In this document: piece after piece, positions 1 to 11,100 of the stretch
Position numbering within the stretch: position 1 is the first letter of the stretch
How the letters are laid out: the number at the start of each line of letters is the position of its first letter
Assembly (NCBI RefSeq): GCF_900105175.1
Contig: NZ_LT629771.1
Span: 620,001 to 684,000, forward strand
From: Jiangella sp. DSM 45060
GTDB lineage: Bacteria; Actinomycetota; Actinomycetes; Jiangellales; Jiangellaceae
Direction of reading: 5' to 3'
Length of the DNA: 64,000 nt
Program-made: the position numbers and the translations under genes
The notes under the pieces: model-generated
Told to the model about the DNA's origin: nothing
Databases searched by the model: none
The model's input: only the letters and a program-made list of their open reading frames with translations

Positions 1-858
1 GGAGAACTTGCCGCCGGCCAGCGACGTCCCGCCTATGACGACGGCGAGGATCGCGTCCAGTTCCAGCTGGTAGCCGGTGCGCGACACGTCCACCGTCATG
101 ACGCTGGCGGTCGCGAACACGCCGGCGATGCCGGCCAGCAGCCCGCTCGCCGAGTAGACGGTCAGCAGCAGGGTGCGCCGCTTGACGCCGGCGAGCCGGC
201 TGGCCCGCGAGTCCATCCCGATCGCCTCCAGCATGAGGCCGAGCGCGCTGCGCCGCACCAGCAGCCACACCAGCGCGACGATCGCCATGGCCAGCAGGAA
301 CACCACCGGGATCCCGACGACGTAGCCGTTGGCCAGCCACGCGAACGAATCGTTGTCGGCGGTGGTGTTCTGCCCGCCGGTGATGACCTTCGCGATGCCG
401 CGTCCGGCCAGCATCATCACCAGCGTGCTGATGAACGGCTGCAGCCCGACGACGGAGACGAGGACGCCGTTCACGGCGCCCAGCACGGTCGCGATGCCGA
501 GCGCGACGGCCAGCGTCACCGCCGCGTTGCCGGCCGTGCCGTCCATGCCGCTCAGCAGTTCCATCGACACCGCGCCGGCGACGACCATGATCGAGCCGAC
601 GGACAGGTCGATGCCGCTGGTGGCGACGACGAGGCACATGCCGACGGCGATCATCAGGATCGGCGCGGCCGCGCGCAGGATGTCGATGAGGTTGCCGGAC
701 AGCCGCCCGGTCTCGTCGTTGTAGCCGATGGAGAGATAGCTCGGGTCCTTGGCGACGTTGATCGCCAGCAGCGCCACGATCGCGATGACGCCCCAGAACG
801 CCTGGTTGCGCACGATCGCCCCGCGCCCGGCGGCCAGCCGCGCGGCCACGTCCCTCAT
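1..858 (-). CDS. Sugar ABC transporter permease (YtfT/RbsC class), 3' end outside window
   Basis: Inner-membrane permease of a carbohydrate ABC importer; 286 codons are visible and the C-terminus lies beyond base 1. The translation has a cytoplasmic N-terminus (MRDVAARLAAGRGAIVRNQ) followed by alternating hydrophobic segments and the family-typical stretch ATSGIDLSVGSIMVVAGA near residues 83-100. The conserved DAILAVVIGGTSLAGGKFS sits at the window edge. The ATG at 858-856 overlaps the stop of the upstream ATPase gene as ATGA, so the two are probably translationally coupled. It is the third gene of an operon reading binding protein, ATPase, permease. A second permease gene (YjfF type) could follow outside the window. 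The family is clear; the substrate is inferred from the operon. Confidence 0.9.
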   Translation of the reverse strand, partial: MRDVAARLAAGRGAIVRNQAFWGVIAIVALLAINVAKDPSYLSIGYNDETGRLSGNLIDILRAAAPILMIAVGMCLVVATSGIDLSVGSIMVVAGAVSMELLSGMDGTAGNAAVTLAVALGIATVLGAVNGVLVSVVGLQPFISTLVMMLAGRGIAKVITGGQNTTADNDSFAWLANGYVVGIPVVFLLAMAIVALVWLLVRRSALGLMLEAIGMDSRASRLAGVKRRTLLLTVYSASGLLAGIAGVFATASVMTVDVSRTGYQLELDAILAVVIGGTSLAGGKFS

Positions 859-2399
859 GCGGAGTCACCTTCCTCGTCGTCGCCCTCGTCGGCGATGACG
901 GCGACGATGGTCTCCGCCGTCACGTGCGGGCCGTTCTCCAGCTCGGCGAGCTTGCGGTGGTCCTTCATGACGATGATGCGATCGCTGAGCCGGACCACCT
1001 CCTCGAGCTCGGAGGAGATGAACACGACGGCCACGCCCTTGGCGGCCAGCGCGGCGACGGCGGCCTGGATCTCCGCCTTGGCGCCGACGTCGATGCCGCG
1101 GGTGGGCTCGTCGAGGATGAGCAGGTCCGGCTCGGTCGCCAGCCACCGCCCGAGCAGCACCTTCTGCTGGTTGCCGCCGGACAGGAACTTGATCGGCCGC
1201 TCCGGGTCGGCCGGCTTGACGTTCAGCTCGGCCAGGTACTTGCGGGTGAGCGCGTCCTGCTCCTTGCGCGACAGCGGCCGGAACCAGCCGCGCTTGGCCT
1301 GGACGGCGAGCACCAGGTTCTCGCGGACGGTGAGGTCGCGGATGATGCCTTCGTCGCGCCGGTTCTCGCTGGAGAACGCGATGCGGTGGGCGAGCGCGGC
1401 GGTCGGCGTGTGGATGTCGGTCTTCTTGCCGCGCAGCCACACCGTCCCGCTGTCCGGCCGGTCGGCGCCGTAGAGCAGCCGGGCCAGCTCGGTCCGGCCG
1501 GAGCCGAGCAGCCCGGCCAGGCCCAGCACCTCGCCCTGGTGCAGTTCCAGGTCGGTCGGCTCGGACGAGCCCTTGCGGCCGAGGTTCTCGGCCTTGAGCA
1601 GGGGCTCGCCGCGCGGCTCGTAGTGGTGTGTCGCCCGTTCGCTGCCCAGCGAGCGCAGCGTCGCGAAATCCTTGCCGATCATCTTCGAGATCAGCGTCGT
1701 GCGGTCCAGCTCACGAGTCGGGTACTCGCCGACGAAGCCGCCGTTGCGCAGGACGGTGATGCGGTCGCTGATCGCGTAGACCTGGTCGAGGAAGTGCGTG
1801 ACGAACAGGATCGCGACGCCCTGGTCGCGCAGCTTGCGGATGACCGTGAAGAGGCTGGCCACCTCGTTGGCGTCCAGGCTGGAGGTGGGCTCGTCGAGGA
1901 TGAGCACCTTCGGCTTGGTCACCATGGCCCGGCTGATCGCGACCAGCTGCTGGACCGCCAGCGAGAGCGTGCCGAGCGGGCGGCGCAGGTCCAGCTGGTC
2001 CAGGCCGAGCGTGGCCAGCACCTCGGCCGCCGCCCGGTGCGTCGCCTTCCAGTTGATGCCGAACGGGCCGCGGACCTCGTGGCCCAGCATCACGTTCTCG
2101 CCGATGGACAGGTTGGCGCAGAGGTTGACCTCTTGGTAGACGGTGGCGATCCCGGCCGCCTGGGCGTCGGCGGTGCCGCCGAAGCGGCGCTCCTCACCGG
2201 CGACCAGGATCTGCCCCTCGTCGATCTTGTAGACCCCGGTGAGCGCCTTGATCAGGGTGGACTTCCCGGCCCCGTTCTCGCCCATGAGGGTGTGCACCTC
2301 GCCCGGGAACAGCCGGAAGTCGACGGCGTCGAGGGCCTTGACCCCGGGGAACGAGATCGAGATGCCGGTCATCTCGACGATCGGTGGCGCTCCGGTCAT
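855..2399 (-). CDS. Sugar ABC transporter ATP-binding protein, duplicated ATPase (MglA/RbsA/YtfR class)
   Basis: Energises import of a monosaccharide. The 514-aa protein has the two tandem nucleotide-binding domains normal for this class. Domain 1 has Walker A GENGAGKST (about residue 40), a signature-like LSLAVQQLVAISRAM and Walker B VLILDEPTSSLD. Domain 2 has LSGGNQQKVLLGRWL and LLILDEPTRGIDVG; its P-loop is the degenerate GLLGSGRTE usual in the second half. It starts 16 nt after the binding-protein stop and overlaps the permease by 4 nt. Its closest recognisable relatives are the galactofuranose/arabinofuranose and ribose importers. The ATPase call is certain; the substrate is not readable from this subunit. 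Confidence 0.95.
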   Translation of the reverse strand: MTGAPPIVEMTGISISFPGVKALDAVDFRLFPGEVHTLMGENGAGKSTLIKALTGVYKIDEGQILVAGEERRFGGTADAQAAGIATVYQEVNLCANLSIGENVMLGHEVRGPFGINWKATHRAAAEVLATLGLDQLDLRRPLGTLSLAVQQLVAISRAMVTKPKVLILDEPTSSLDANEVASLFTVIRKLRDQGVAILFVTHFLDQVYAISDRITVLRNGGFVGEYPTRELDRTTLISKMIGKDFATLRSLGSERATHHYEPRGEPLLKAENLGRKGSSEPTDLELHQGEVLGLAGLLGSGRTELARLLYGADRPDSGTVWLRGKKTDIHTPTAALAHRIAFSSENRRDEGIIRDLTVRENLVLAVQAKRGWFRPLSRKEQDALTRKYLAELNVKPADPERPIKFLSGGNQQKVLLGRWLATEPDLLILDEPTRGIDVGAKAEIQAAVAALAAKGVAVVFISSELEEVVRLSDRIIVMKDHRKLAELENGPHVTAETIVAVIADEGDDEEGDSA

Positions 2400-2415
2400 G
2401 ACGGCTCCAGAGTCC

Positions 2416-3414
2416 TCAGTACTTGCGGGTGGGAAGCGCGGCCGTCGCGGCCTCCGGCGAGTCGAACGTCTCGCTCGGCACGATGATGTACGGCTCGACC
2501 TCCTCGCCGTCCAGCACCTTGCCGACGACGTCGAGCAGCGTCTCGCCGAACAGCGGGTTGTACTCGGCGACGAAGCTCAGGCGGCCCTCGGAGAGCGCCT
2601 CCAGCGCCGGCTTGGTGCCGTCGATGGTGGCGATCTGGACGTCGACACCCGGCGTCAGGCCGGCTTCCTCGACCGCGATCGCGGCGCCGAGGCCCATCTC
2701 GTCGTTCTGTGCGAACACGATCTGGATGTCGTTGTTGTTGGCCCGCAGGACGGTCTCGAAGACGCTCTTGGCCTCTTCGGTCGACCAATTGGCGGTCTGC
2801 GCGCCGATCTTCACCAGGTTGCTGGCCGAGCCGACGGTGTCGTCCCAGCCCTTGTTGCGCTCGTTGACGACGGAGACGCCGGCCGGCCCCTCGAGCACGA
2901 AGTAGTTGCCGCCGTCGGGGAAGGCCGAGACGGCCCACTCGGCGACCGACGTGCTGACCTCGTAGTTGTCCGGCGCGATGCGGGTGACGTAGAGGTCGGT
3001 GTCGTCCGGCTCGATGCCCCGGTCGACGAGGATGACCGGGATCTCGGCCTCCTGGGCGCGGCGCAGGGAGTCCTCCCAGCCGGCGCCCTCGGTGGCCGAC
3101 AGCAGGATGACGTCGACCCCTTCGTCGACGAAGGACGTGAACGCGTCGATCTGGGAGCGCTGGTCGAGGTTGGTGGCGGGCGCGTACTTCAGCTCGAAGC
3201 CGGCCTCCTCGGTGAACGTGTCCTGGACGTTCGCCTCGTTCGCCTGCCGCCAGCCGCCCTCGGGGCCGACCGCGACGAAGCCGACGGTGACGAGCTCGTC
3301 GCCGCCGTCGCCGCTGGTGCTGGTGTCGTCATCGCCGCCGCCGCACGCGGTGAGGGCCAGGGTCAGTGCCCCGGCCGCCGCGAAGGCCCGTGCGATCCGT
3401 GCGGTGCTGCGCAT
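2416..3414 (-). CDS. Sugar ABC transporter substrate-binding lipoprotein (YtfQ-like, Peripla_BP_4)
   Basis: Binds a sugar outside the membrane and delivers it to the permease/ATPase. The start at 3414 is chosen because AAGGAGGAG lies 5 nt upstream and the protein then opens with a lipoprotein signal, lipobox LTAC with Cys24; an upstream in-frame ATG would give a poor N-terminus. The product is 332 aa. The mature region begins VTVGFVAVGPEGGWRQANE and carries AFTSFVDEGVDVILLSATE and VILVDRGIEP, close to the E. coli YtfQ pattern (galactofuranose binding) rather than ribose-binding RbsB. A LacI-type operator (3475-3488) and a second dyad (3506-3517) lie just upstream. An arabinofuranose or galactofuranose ligand is inferred from the shared operator with a beta-L-arabinofuranosidase gene. 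Confidence 0.92.
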   Translation of the reverse strand: MRSTARIARAFAAAGALTLALTACGGGDDDTSTSGDGGDELVTVGFVAVGPEGGWRQANEANVQDTFTEEAGFELKYAPATNLDQRSQIDAFTSFVDEGVDVILLSATEGAGWEDSLRRAQEAEIPVILVDRGIEPDDTDLYVTRIAPDNYEVSTSVAEWAVSAFPDGGNYFVLEGPAGVSVVNERNKGWDDTVGSASNLVKIGAQTANWSTEEAKSVFETVLRANNNDIQIVFAQNDEMGLGAAIAVEEAGLTPGVDVQIATIDGTKPALEALSEGRLSFVAEYNPLFGETLLDVVGKVLDGEEVEPYIIVPSETFDSPEAATAALPTRKY

Positions 3415-3474
3415 CGATCTCCTCCTTGAGACCCGTGCCTTCCGGCGTGGTTCGTGGGCGTGGAACGGCGGAGA

Positions 3475-3488
3475 TGTTACCGGGAACA
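3475..3488. promoter_or_regulatory. LacI-family operator upstream of sugar ABC operon
   Basis: TGTTACCGGGAACA is a near-perfect 7+7 palindrome with the central CG step typical of LacI/GalR sites. It lies about 60 nt upstream of the binding-protein start, between that gene and the LacI-type gene. Near-identical sites occur at 4640-4653 and 23081-23094. Confidence 0.75.
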
Positions 3489-3505
3489 CGTAGGCGGTGC
3501 AAGAT

Positions 3506-3517
3506 GTAAAATTGTAC
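3506..3517. promoter_or_regulatory. Shared 12-bp dyad overlapping a TACAAT -10 of the sugar ABC operon
   Basis: GTAAAATTGTAC, within ATGTAAAATTGTACTG at 3504-3519. In gene direction the site contains TACAAT, a good -10 hexamer (3516-3511), but no convincing -35 lies 17 nt upstream. The same dyad recurs at the promoters listed at 23107, 27797, 36796, 37265 and 45112. Confidence 0.55.
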
Positions 3518-3526
3518 TGATTGAGA

Positions 3527-4549
3527 TCACATATCGCGAGGCACGGCGGTCGACTCGCGCACGATGAGCTCCGGTGCAATCCGCGAGCGCCGCTCGGCGC
3601 CGCCGCCCTCGAGCGCGGCGACCAGGATCTCGACCGCGAGCGTGCCCAACGCGTGGAAGTCCTGCCGAACCGTCGTCAGGGTGGGCAGGAAGTGCCGCGA
3701 CACGGACAGGTCGTCGAACCCGACGACGCTGACGTCCTCGGGCACGCGGATGCCGCGGTCGCGGAAGCCGTGCAGGATGCCGAGCGCCATCTGGTCGTTC
3801 GCGGCGAAGATCGCGGTGAACGGCGGCAGGTCGTCGAACGCGACGGCGAACTCGTAGCCGGAGTCGGCCGACCAGTCGCCGACGAACGCAGGCGGGATGT
3901 GCAGCCCGGCCTTCTTCAGGTGCGCGTGCCAGCCGCGTTCCCGGGCTCGCGCGTCGAGCCAGTCCAGCGGGCCGGCGACGTGCACGATCTCGCGGTGGCC
4001 GAGGTCCATCAGGTGCTGGACGGCGAGCGTGGCGCCGAGGCGCTGGTCGACCGAGGCGGTGAGGAAGTTGGGGTCGTCGTCGGCCTTGACGATCAGTGTC
4101 GGCAGCCCTTCGGTCAGCTCGCGCAGCACGTCGACCGACGACGCGCGCGGTGCGATGACGCACAGCGCGTCGATGCCGTGCGCCGTCAGGTACGCGACGG
4201 CCTCGCGCGGGCGCACGCCGTCGTCGTCGGGGGAGGCCGCGACGGAGCTGACGGAGTAGCCGGCCTCGCGTGCGGCGTGCTCGACGGCGCGCAGCGTGCT
4301 GTCGGGGCCGATCTCGACCGGGCGGTCGACGATGACGCCGATGCGCCGCGACTTGCGCGTCGCCAGTGCCCGGGCCGCGCTGTTGCGCTGGTAGTTCAGC
4401 TCCTCGACGACGCGCAGGACCTTCTCGCGGGTCTCCGGCCGGATGTTCGGGTGGTCGTTGAGGACCCGGGAGACGGTCATGTGCGAGACGCCGGCGAGGG
4501 ACGCGATGGACCGCAGGTTCGGCTTGTCGTCCGAGTTCCCGGCGCTCAT
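3527..4549 (-). CDS. LacI-family transcriptional regulator of sugar uptake
   Basis: DNA-binding repressor of 340 aa. The N-terminal LacI helix-turn-helix reads LRSIASLAGVSHMTVSRVLN (about residues 11-30), followed by the hinge region and a periplasmic-binding-protein-like effector domain (IGVIVDRPV onwards; VVGFDDLSVSRHFLPTLTTV near the end). The start at 4549 follows GGAGGGG; the longer in-frame extension lacks family similarity. It sits directly upstream of the sugar importer on the same strand, 112 nt from it. An operator-like site (4640-4653) lies upstream of the gene itself, so autoregulation is likely. A third copy of the operator precedes the GH127 gene at 20-23 kb, suggesting a small arabinose/furanose regulon. 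Confidence 0.93.
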   Translation of the reverse strand: MSAGNSDDKPNLRSIASLAGVSHMTVSRVLNDHPNIRPETREKVLRVVEELNYQRNSAARALATRKSRRIGVIVDRPVEIGPDSTLRAVEHAAREAGYSVSSVAASPDDDGVRPREAVAYLTAHGIDALCVIAPRASSVDVLRELTEGLPTLIVKADDDPNFLTASVDQRLGATLAVQHLMDLGHREIVHVAGPLDWLDARARERGWHAHLKKAGLHIPPAFVGDWSADSGYEFAVAFDDLPPFTAIFAANDQMALGILHGFRDRGIRVPEDVSVVGFDDLSVSRHFLPTLTTVRQDFHALGTLAVEILVAALEGGGAERRSRIAPELIVRESTAVPRDM

Positions 4550-4639
4550 CGTCCCCTCCACGCTCTGCTGTTCACCTGCGGCGGCACGGTGCCGGGACCC
4601 CGGCCGACGCCGGTCTGATCGTACGTCTCGGCGCGGTGA

Positions 4640-4653
4640 CGTTACCGGGAACA
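4640..4653. promoter_or_regulatory. LacI-family operator upstream of the lacI-type gene
   Basis: CGTTACCGGGAACA matches the site at 3475-3488 in 13 of 14 positions. It lies 91 nt upstream of the regulator start. Read as a probable autoregulatory site. Confidence 0.65.
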
Positions 4654-4807
4654 TGGCGACCGCGACAATCCCGAGCCGTGTCGCCGGCGGCTGACAGCGG
4701 CCGTGACCGGTCGCTGAACAGCTCGCGACGCCGCAGCTCATGACATGGTTGCGCTCGCGTGAGCGGCCCTCGCGACCGGCGTTGCGCGTGTCACGGTCGC
4801 GTCATCG

Positions 4808-4847
4808 CGAAGCGGCTGGTCAGTGGGGACTCCGACCAGCCGCTTCG
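4808..4847 (-). terminator. 14-bp hairpin terminator after the LuxR / small-peptide genes
   Basis: A perfect 14-bp stem (4808-4821 with 4834-4847) with a 12-nt loop and no U-tract, as is common in actinobacteria. It lies 43 nt after the stop of the candidate 49-aa peptide gene and before the lacI-type transcription unit. The rest of 4550-5088 holds only the operator at 4640 and that small gene. Confidence 0.65.
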
Positions 4848-4889
4848 TCGCGTCGTGGCACCGGCGGAAGGGTCAGCCGGCGCCACTCC

Positions 4890-5039
4890 TCACACTGGAA
4901 GCCAGCCGTTGTCGTCGTCAGGATCACTGCCGCCGTCCGGTTCCACACCCGGCTCGGCCGTCACGACTCCGGGCTCACCGGAAGGCTCGTCGGGGCGGCC
5001 GCCATGCGGAGGGGGCGGGGAACCGGGGCTGTCCTCCAT
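4890..5039 (-). CDS. Candidate 49-aa acidic Pro/Gly-rich peptide
   Basis: A small reading frame downstream of the LAL regulator, starting 49 nt after its stop and ending 43 nt before a strong hairpin. The product starts MEDSPGSPPPPHGGRPDEPS and ends in an acidic tail, DPDDDNGWLPV. It has no transmembrane segment, cysteine or known motif. Its composition (Pro, Gly, Asp, Glu, almost no Lys) is unlike the Arg-rich noise of shadow frames here, and its position before the terminator suggests a real gene. There is no clear ribosome binding site, so translation would depend on coupling or be weak. I do not recognise a family; small disordered actinobacterial proteins of this look exist. Confidence 0.4.
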   Translation of the reverse strand: MEDSPGSPPPPHGGRPDEPSGEPGVVTAEPGVEPDGGSDPDDDNGWLPV

Positions 5040-5088
5040 GGCGTCCAGCCTGGTCGACGGCGACCCCGGCAGCTATGCCCAGTTTCGG

Positions 5089-7989
<2,901 letters not shown>

Positions 7990-8048
7990 GCCGTCCAGGG
8001 CTCTCGGGTGGGGACTGCCGGGAGCATAGCGTGCCCGTTCCGGACGCG

Positions 8049-8087
8049 GCCGGGAGCCGCACCCCTGGGTGGGGCGCGGCTCCCGGC
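8049..8087 (-). terminator. Terminator of the giant subtilase gene
   Basis: A 12-bp perfect stem (8049-8060 with 8076-8087) continues after one mismatch into four more G-C pairs and a 5-nt loop. It begins 16 nt after the protease stop codon and precedes the LuxR start. Confidence 0.8.
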
Positions 8088-8102
8088 TGGTCAGGACGCT
8101 GG

Positions 8103-11100
8103 TCAGCTCCGGTCCGGTCCCCGGATCTCGCCCCGCGGGAACACCGTCACCGGCGCGGAGCAGGTCTCCGTCCCGGCCGCGCAGACCCGGTAGGTGAACG
8201 ACTCGCCCTTCCGCGGCCGGCCGATCTGGTCGACGTGCGTCCCGGTGTTCGCGACGGTCGCGACGACCAGGCCGTCGCGCTCGACGTCGACCCGGTCGGC
8301 GTCGACGCCGGTCCACGTGAGCCGGCCGTACCAGATGCCGCGCTGGTCGGACGTCTCGACCGACAGGTCCGGCTCGCCCGCCTCGCCGACCGTGAGGCGC
8401 ACCGGCACCGCCGTCACCGGCGCCGCCGGGTCGTCGCCGGCCACGCAGAGGTGGGTGGCGTGCTCGCCCGCGGTCAGGCCGGCCGAGTCGAGCGTGACCA
8501 TCGCCGTCGCCTGCTCGCCCGGCGCGACGGTGCCCGACGCGGGGTCCACCGCCAGCCAGTCGGGCAGCGCGCACGAGACCGGCTCGCGCGGCGTCCCGTC
8601 GACGGCCATCACCAGGTGCGCGTCGGGGAACCCGAGGCTCTCCATGGTGACCGGGTCCGGCGCGCCGCAGTCGTCGGCGGAGATGTAGGACGGCCCGGTC
8701 TGGCCGGCCGTGTTGGCGCCCGGCACGACGGCGCCGACGCCCAGCAGGTCCGGCGCGGAGACCTCCAGCACCAGGGTCGCGCCGGCCGGGACCTGTGCGG
8801 ACACCGGCACGCTGAGCACCGTCGCGGCGGCGTCCTCGACGCTGATCGTCTCGGACGCGAGCCGGGTGAGGTTCACGTACTCGAACGGACCGTCCAGCGT
8901 GTAGAGGTTCACCGTGAGGTCGGCCGACGGCGTCACGAGCTGCAGACCGAAGCTGACCTCGGAGACGTCGAACGCGCCGTCGATGCCGAAGTCGGTCAGC
9001 GTGAACGTGCGCAGGAACCGGTTCGCGCGGGTGGTGCCGGTCTGCGTGCTCGAGCACACCGGGACGGCGGTCTCGACGACGTCCATCGAGGCCGAGTGGG
9101 TGAGCCGGACGGCGTCGACGGCGGGCGCCTCGGCGTCCTGGGTCGCCGCGTCCGGCGCGGGGTCCGGCGCCGCGGTGGTCCAGGCGCCGTCCGCGTCGGC
9201 CGGTGCGGCGACGGCCGGGCCCGACTCGACGACAGTGCCGGTGCCGGCCGGGCGCAGCGGGCCGGACAGCGTGCTGGTGGTGTCGATGGCCCAGTTCAGG
9301 TCGCGGCCGCCGGCGTTGCCGATGCTCAGCTCGAGCTGCGCGGCGTCGCCGGGCGCCACGTCGGCGGCCAGCTCACCCGGCTCGACGGTGATCGACGGCG
9401 GCGCCGGTGCGTCCGCGCCCGGCACGAACACGTAGGCCGCTCCCTGGTCGGCGACGTCGCCGACGTGGGCGTTCGGCGCGCCCACCAGGACGTCGTCGCC
9501 CGACACGGCGACCGCGGTGCCCAGGTGGTCTCCCTGCGCGGTGTCGGACGCGAGCAGCGTGCGCTGCTGCGTCCACCCCCGGCCGTCGCGGACGAACACG
9601 ACGGCGGCGCCCTTGTCGAGGTCGACGCCGGCGGTGTGGCCGCGGTACGGCGCGCCGGCCACGACGGTGTCGCCGTCGACGCCGACCGACCAGCCGAACC
9701 GGTCGTTGACGTGCGCGCCGGTCGAGGTCAGCTTGGCCTGCTCGGACCACGCGTCGTCGTGGCCCTCGTAGACGTAGACCGCGCCGTCGCTCGAGACAGA
9801 GTCCAGGTTCGGCCCGCCCGCACCGACCACCGCCGTGCCGCGGTCGACGTCCACCGAGGTGCCGAACGCCAGTTCCGGCGCGGCGTCGGACGGCAGCAGC
9901 GTCGCCCGCTGCGTCCAGCCGTCCGCGTCGCCGGTGAACACGTACGCCGCGCCTTGCCGGAAGACGCCGCGGGCGGACGTGTTCGGCGCGCCGGCCACCA
10001 GCGTGGCGCCGTCGAGGGCCACCGACGACCCGAAGTTGCCGAACGTCGTGACGTCCGAGCCGGCCAGCCGGTGCCCGGCCGACCACGTGTCGCCGTCGCG
10101 GTCGAAGACGTAGACCACGCCGGCCGCGTTGTTCTCACCCACGTGCTCGCCGGGCGCGCCGGCCGCGACGGTGTCGCCGTCGACGGCCACCGAGTAGCCC
10201 AGCTCGGCGCCCCAGCGGACGTCGGCCGTGCTGAGCCTGGCCTGCTGCGTCCAGCCGTCGCCGTCACGGACGAACACGTAGGCCGCTCCCGGCCGCGAGT
10301 CGCCCAGCCGTGCCCCGGTGGCGCCGACCACGATCGTGTCGCCGTCGACCGCCACGGACCGCCCGAACACCAGGCCCCAGTCGCGCTCGCCGTCCGGCAG
10401 CAGCGTCGCCGTCCGCTCCCACCCGTCGCCGGAGCGGGTGTAGACGTAGGCCGCGCCCGAGGCGCCGAACCCGTCGACCGTCGCCTGGGCGGCGCCCACC
10501 ACGGCGGTGTCGCCGTCGATCGCGACGGCGTTGCCCAGCCGGTCGTCGGGCCCGCCGTCGGCGGTCAGCCGGGTCTGCTCGGCGTCGCCGGTCAGGCCGC
10601 TGTCGCCGACGACGGTGACCGCCAGCGGCACCGTGGTCAAGGTGTTGCGCGGGTCGTTGGTGCGCAGGCAGAGCAGCCCGCTCAGCTGGTCCGGCGCAAG
10701 GCCGGCGGTGTCGACGGTCAGCTCGATCCGGCCGGTCGCGTCCGGCGCGACGGTGCCCGCGGCCGGCGCGACGCCGAGCCAGGGCAGCTCGCCCGGCGCC
10801 GTGCAGGCCGGCGCCTCGGTGGTGCCGACGACGTTCAGCACGAGGTGCACGTACGGGAAGCCGAGCGTGGCGAGGTCGGCCGGTTCGGCGAGGTCGCAGC
10901 CGGGCGCCGTCAGGTAGGTCGGCGCGCTCTGGCCGGCCCGGTTGCTGCCCGGCCAGAAGCCGCCGACGCCGCTCAGGTCCGGCGCGGACACCTCCGCCAC
11001 CAGCGTCGCGCCGGCCGGGATCGTCCCGGTGACCGGCACCGTCGCGAGCGTCTGCCGCTGCGGCTGCAGAGTCTGCGTCGCGCTGCCGACCGGGGTCAGG

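Noticed and set aside
7990-9057. Upstream extension of the LuxR frame into the subtilase gene
   Set aside because: The extension overlaps the subtilase coding region and its terminator and has no similarity; the AAA domain begins right after the Met at 7989.
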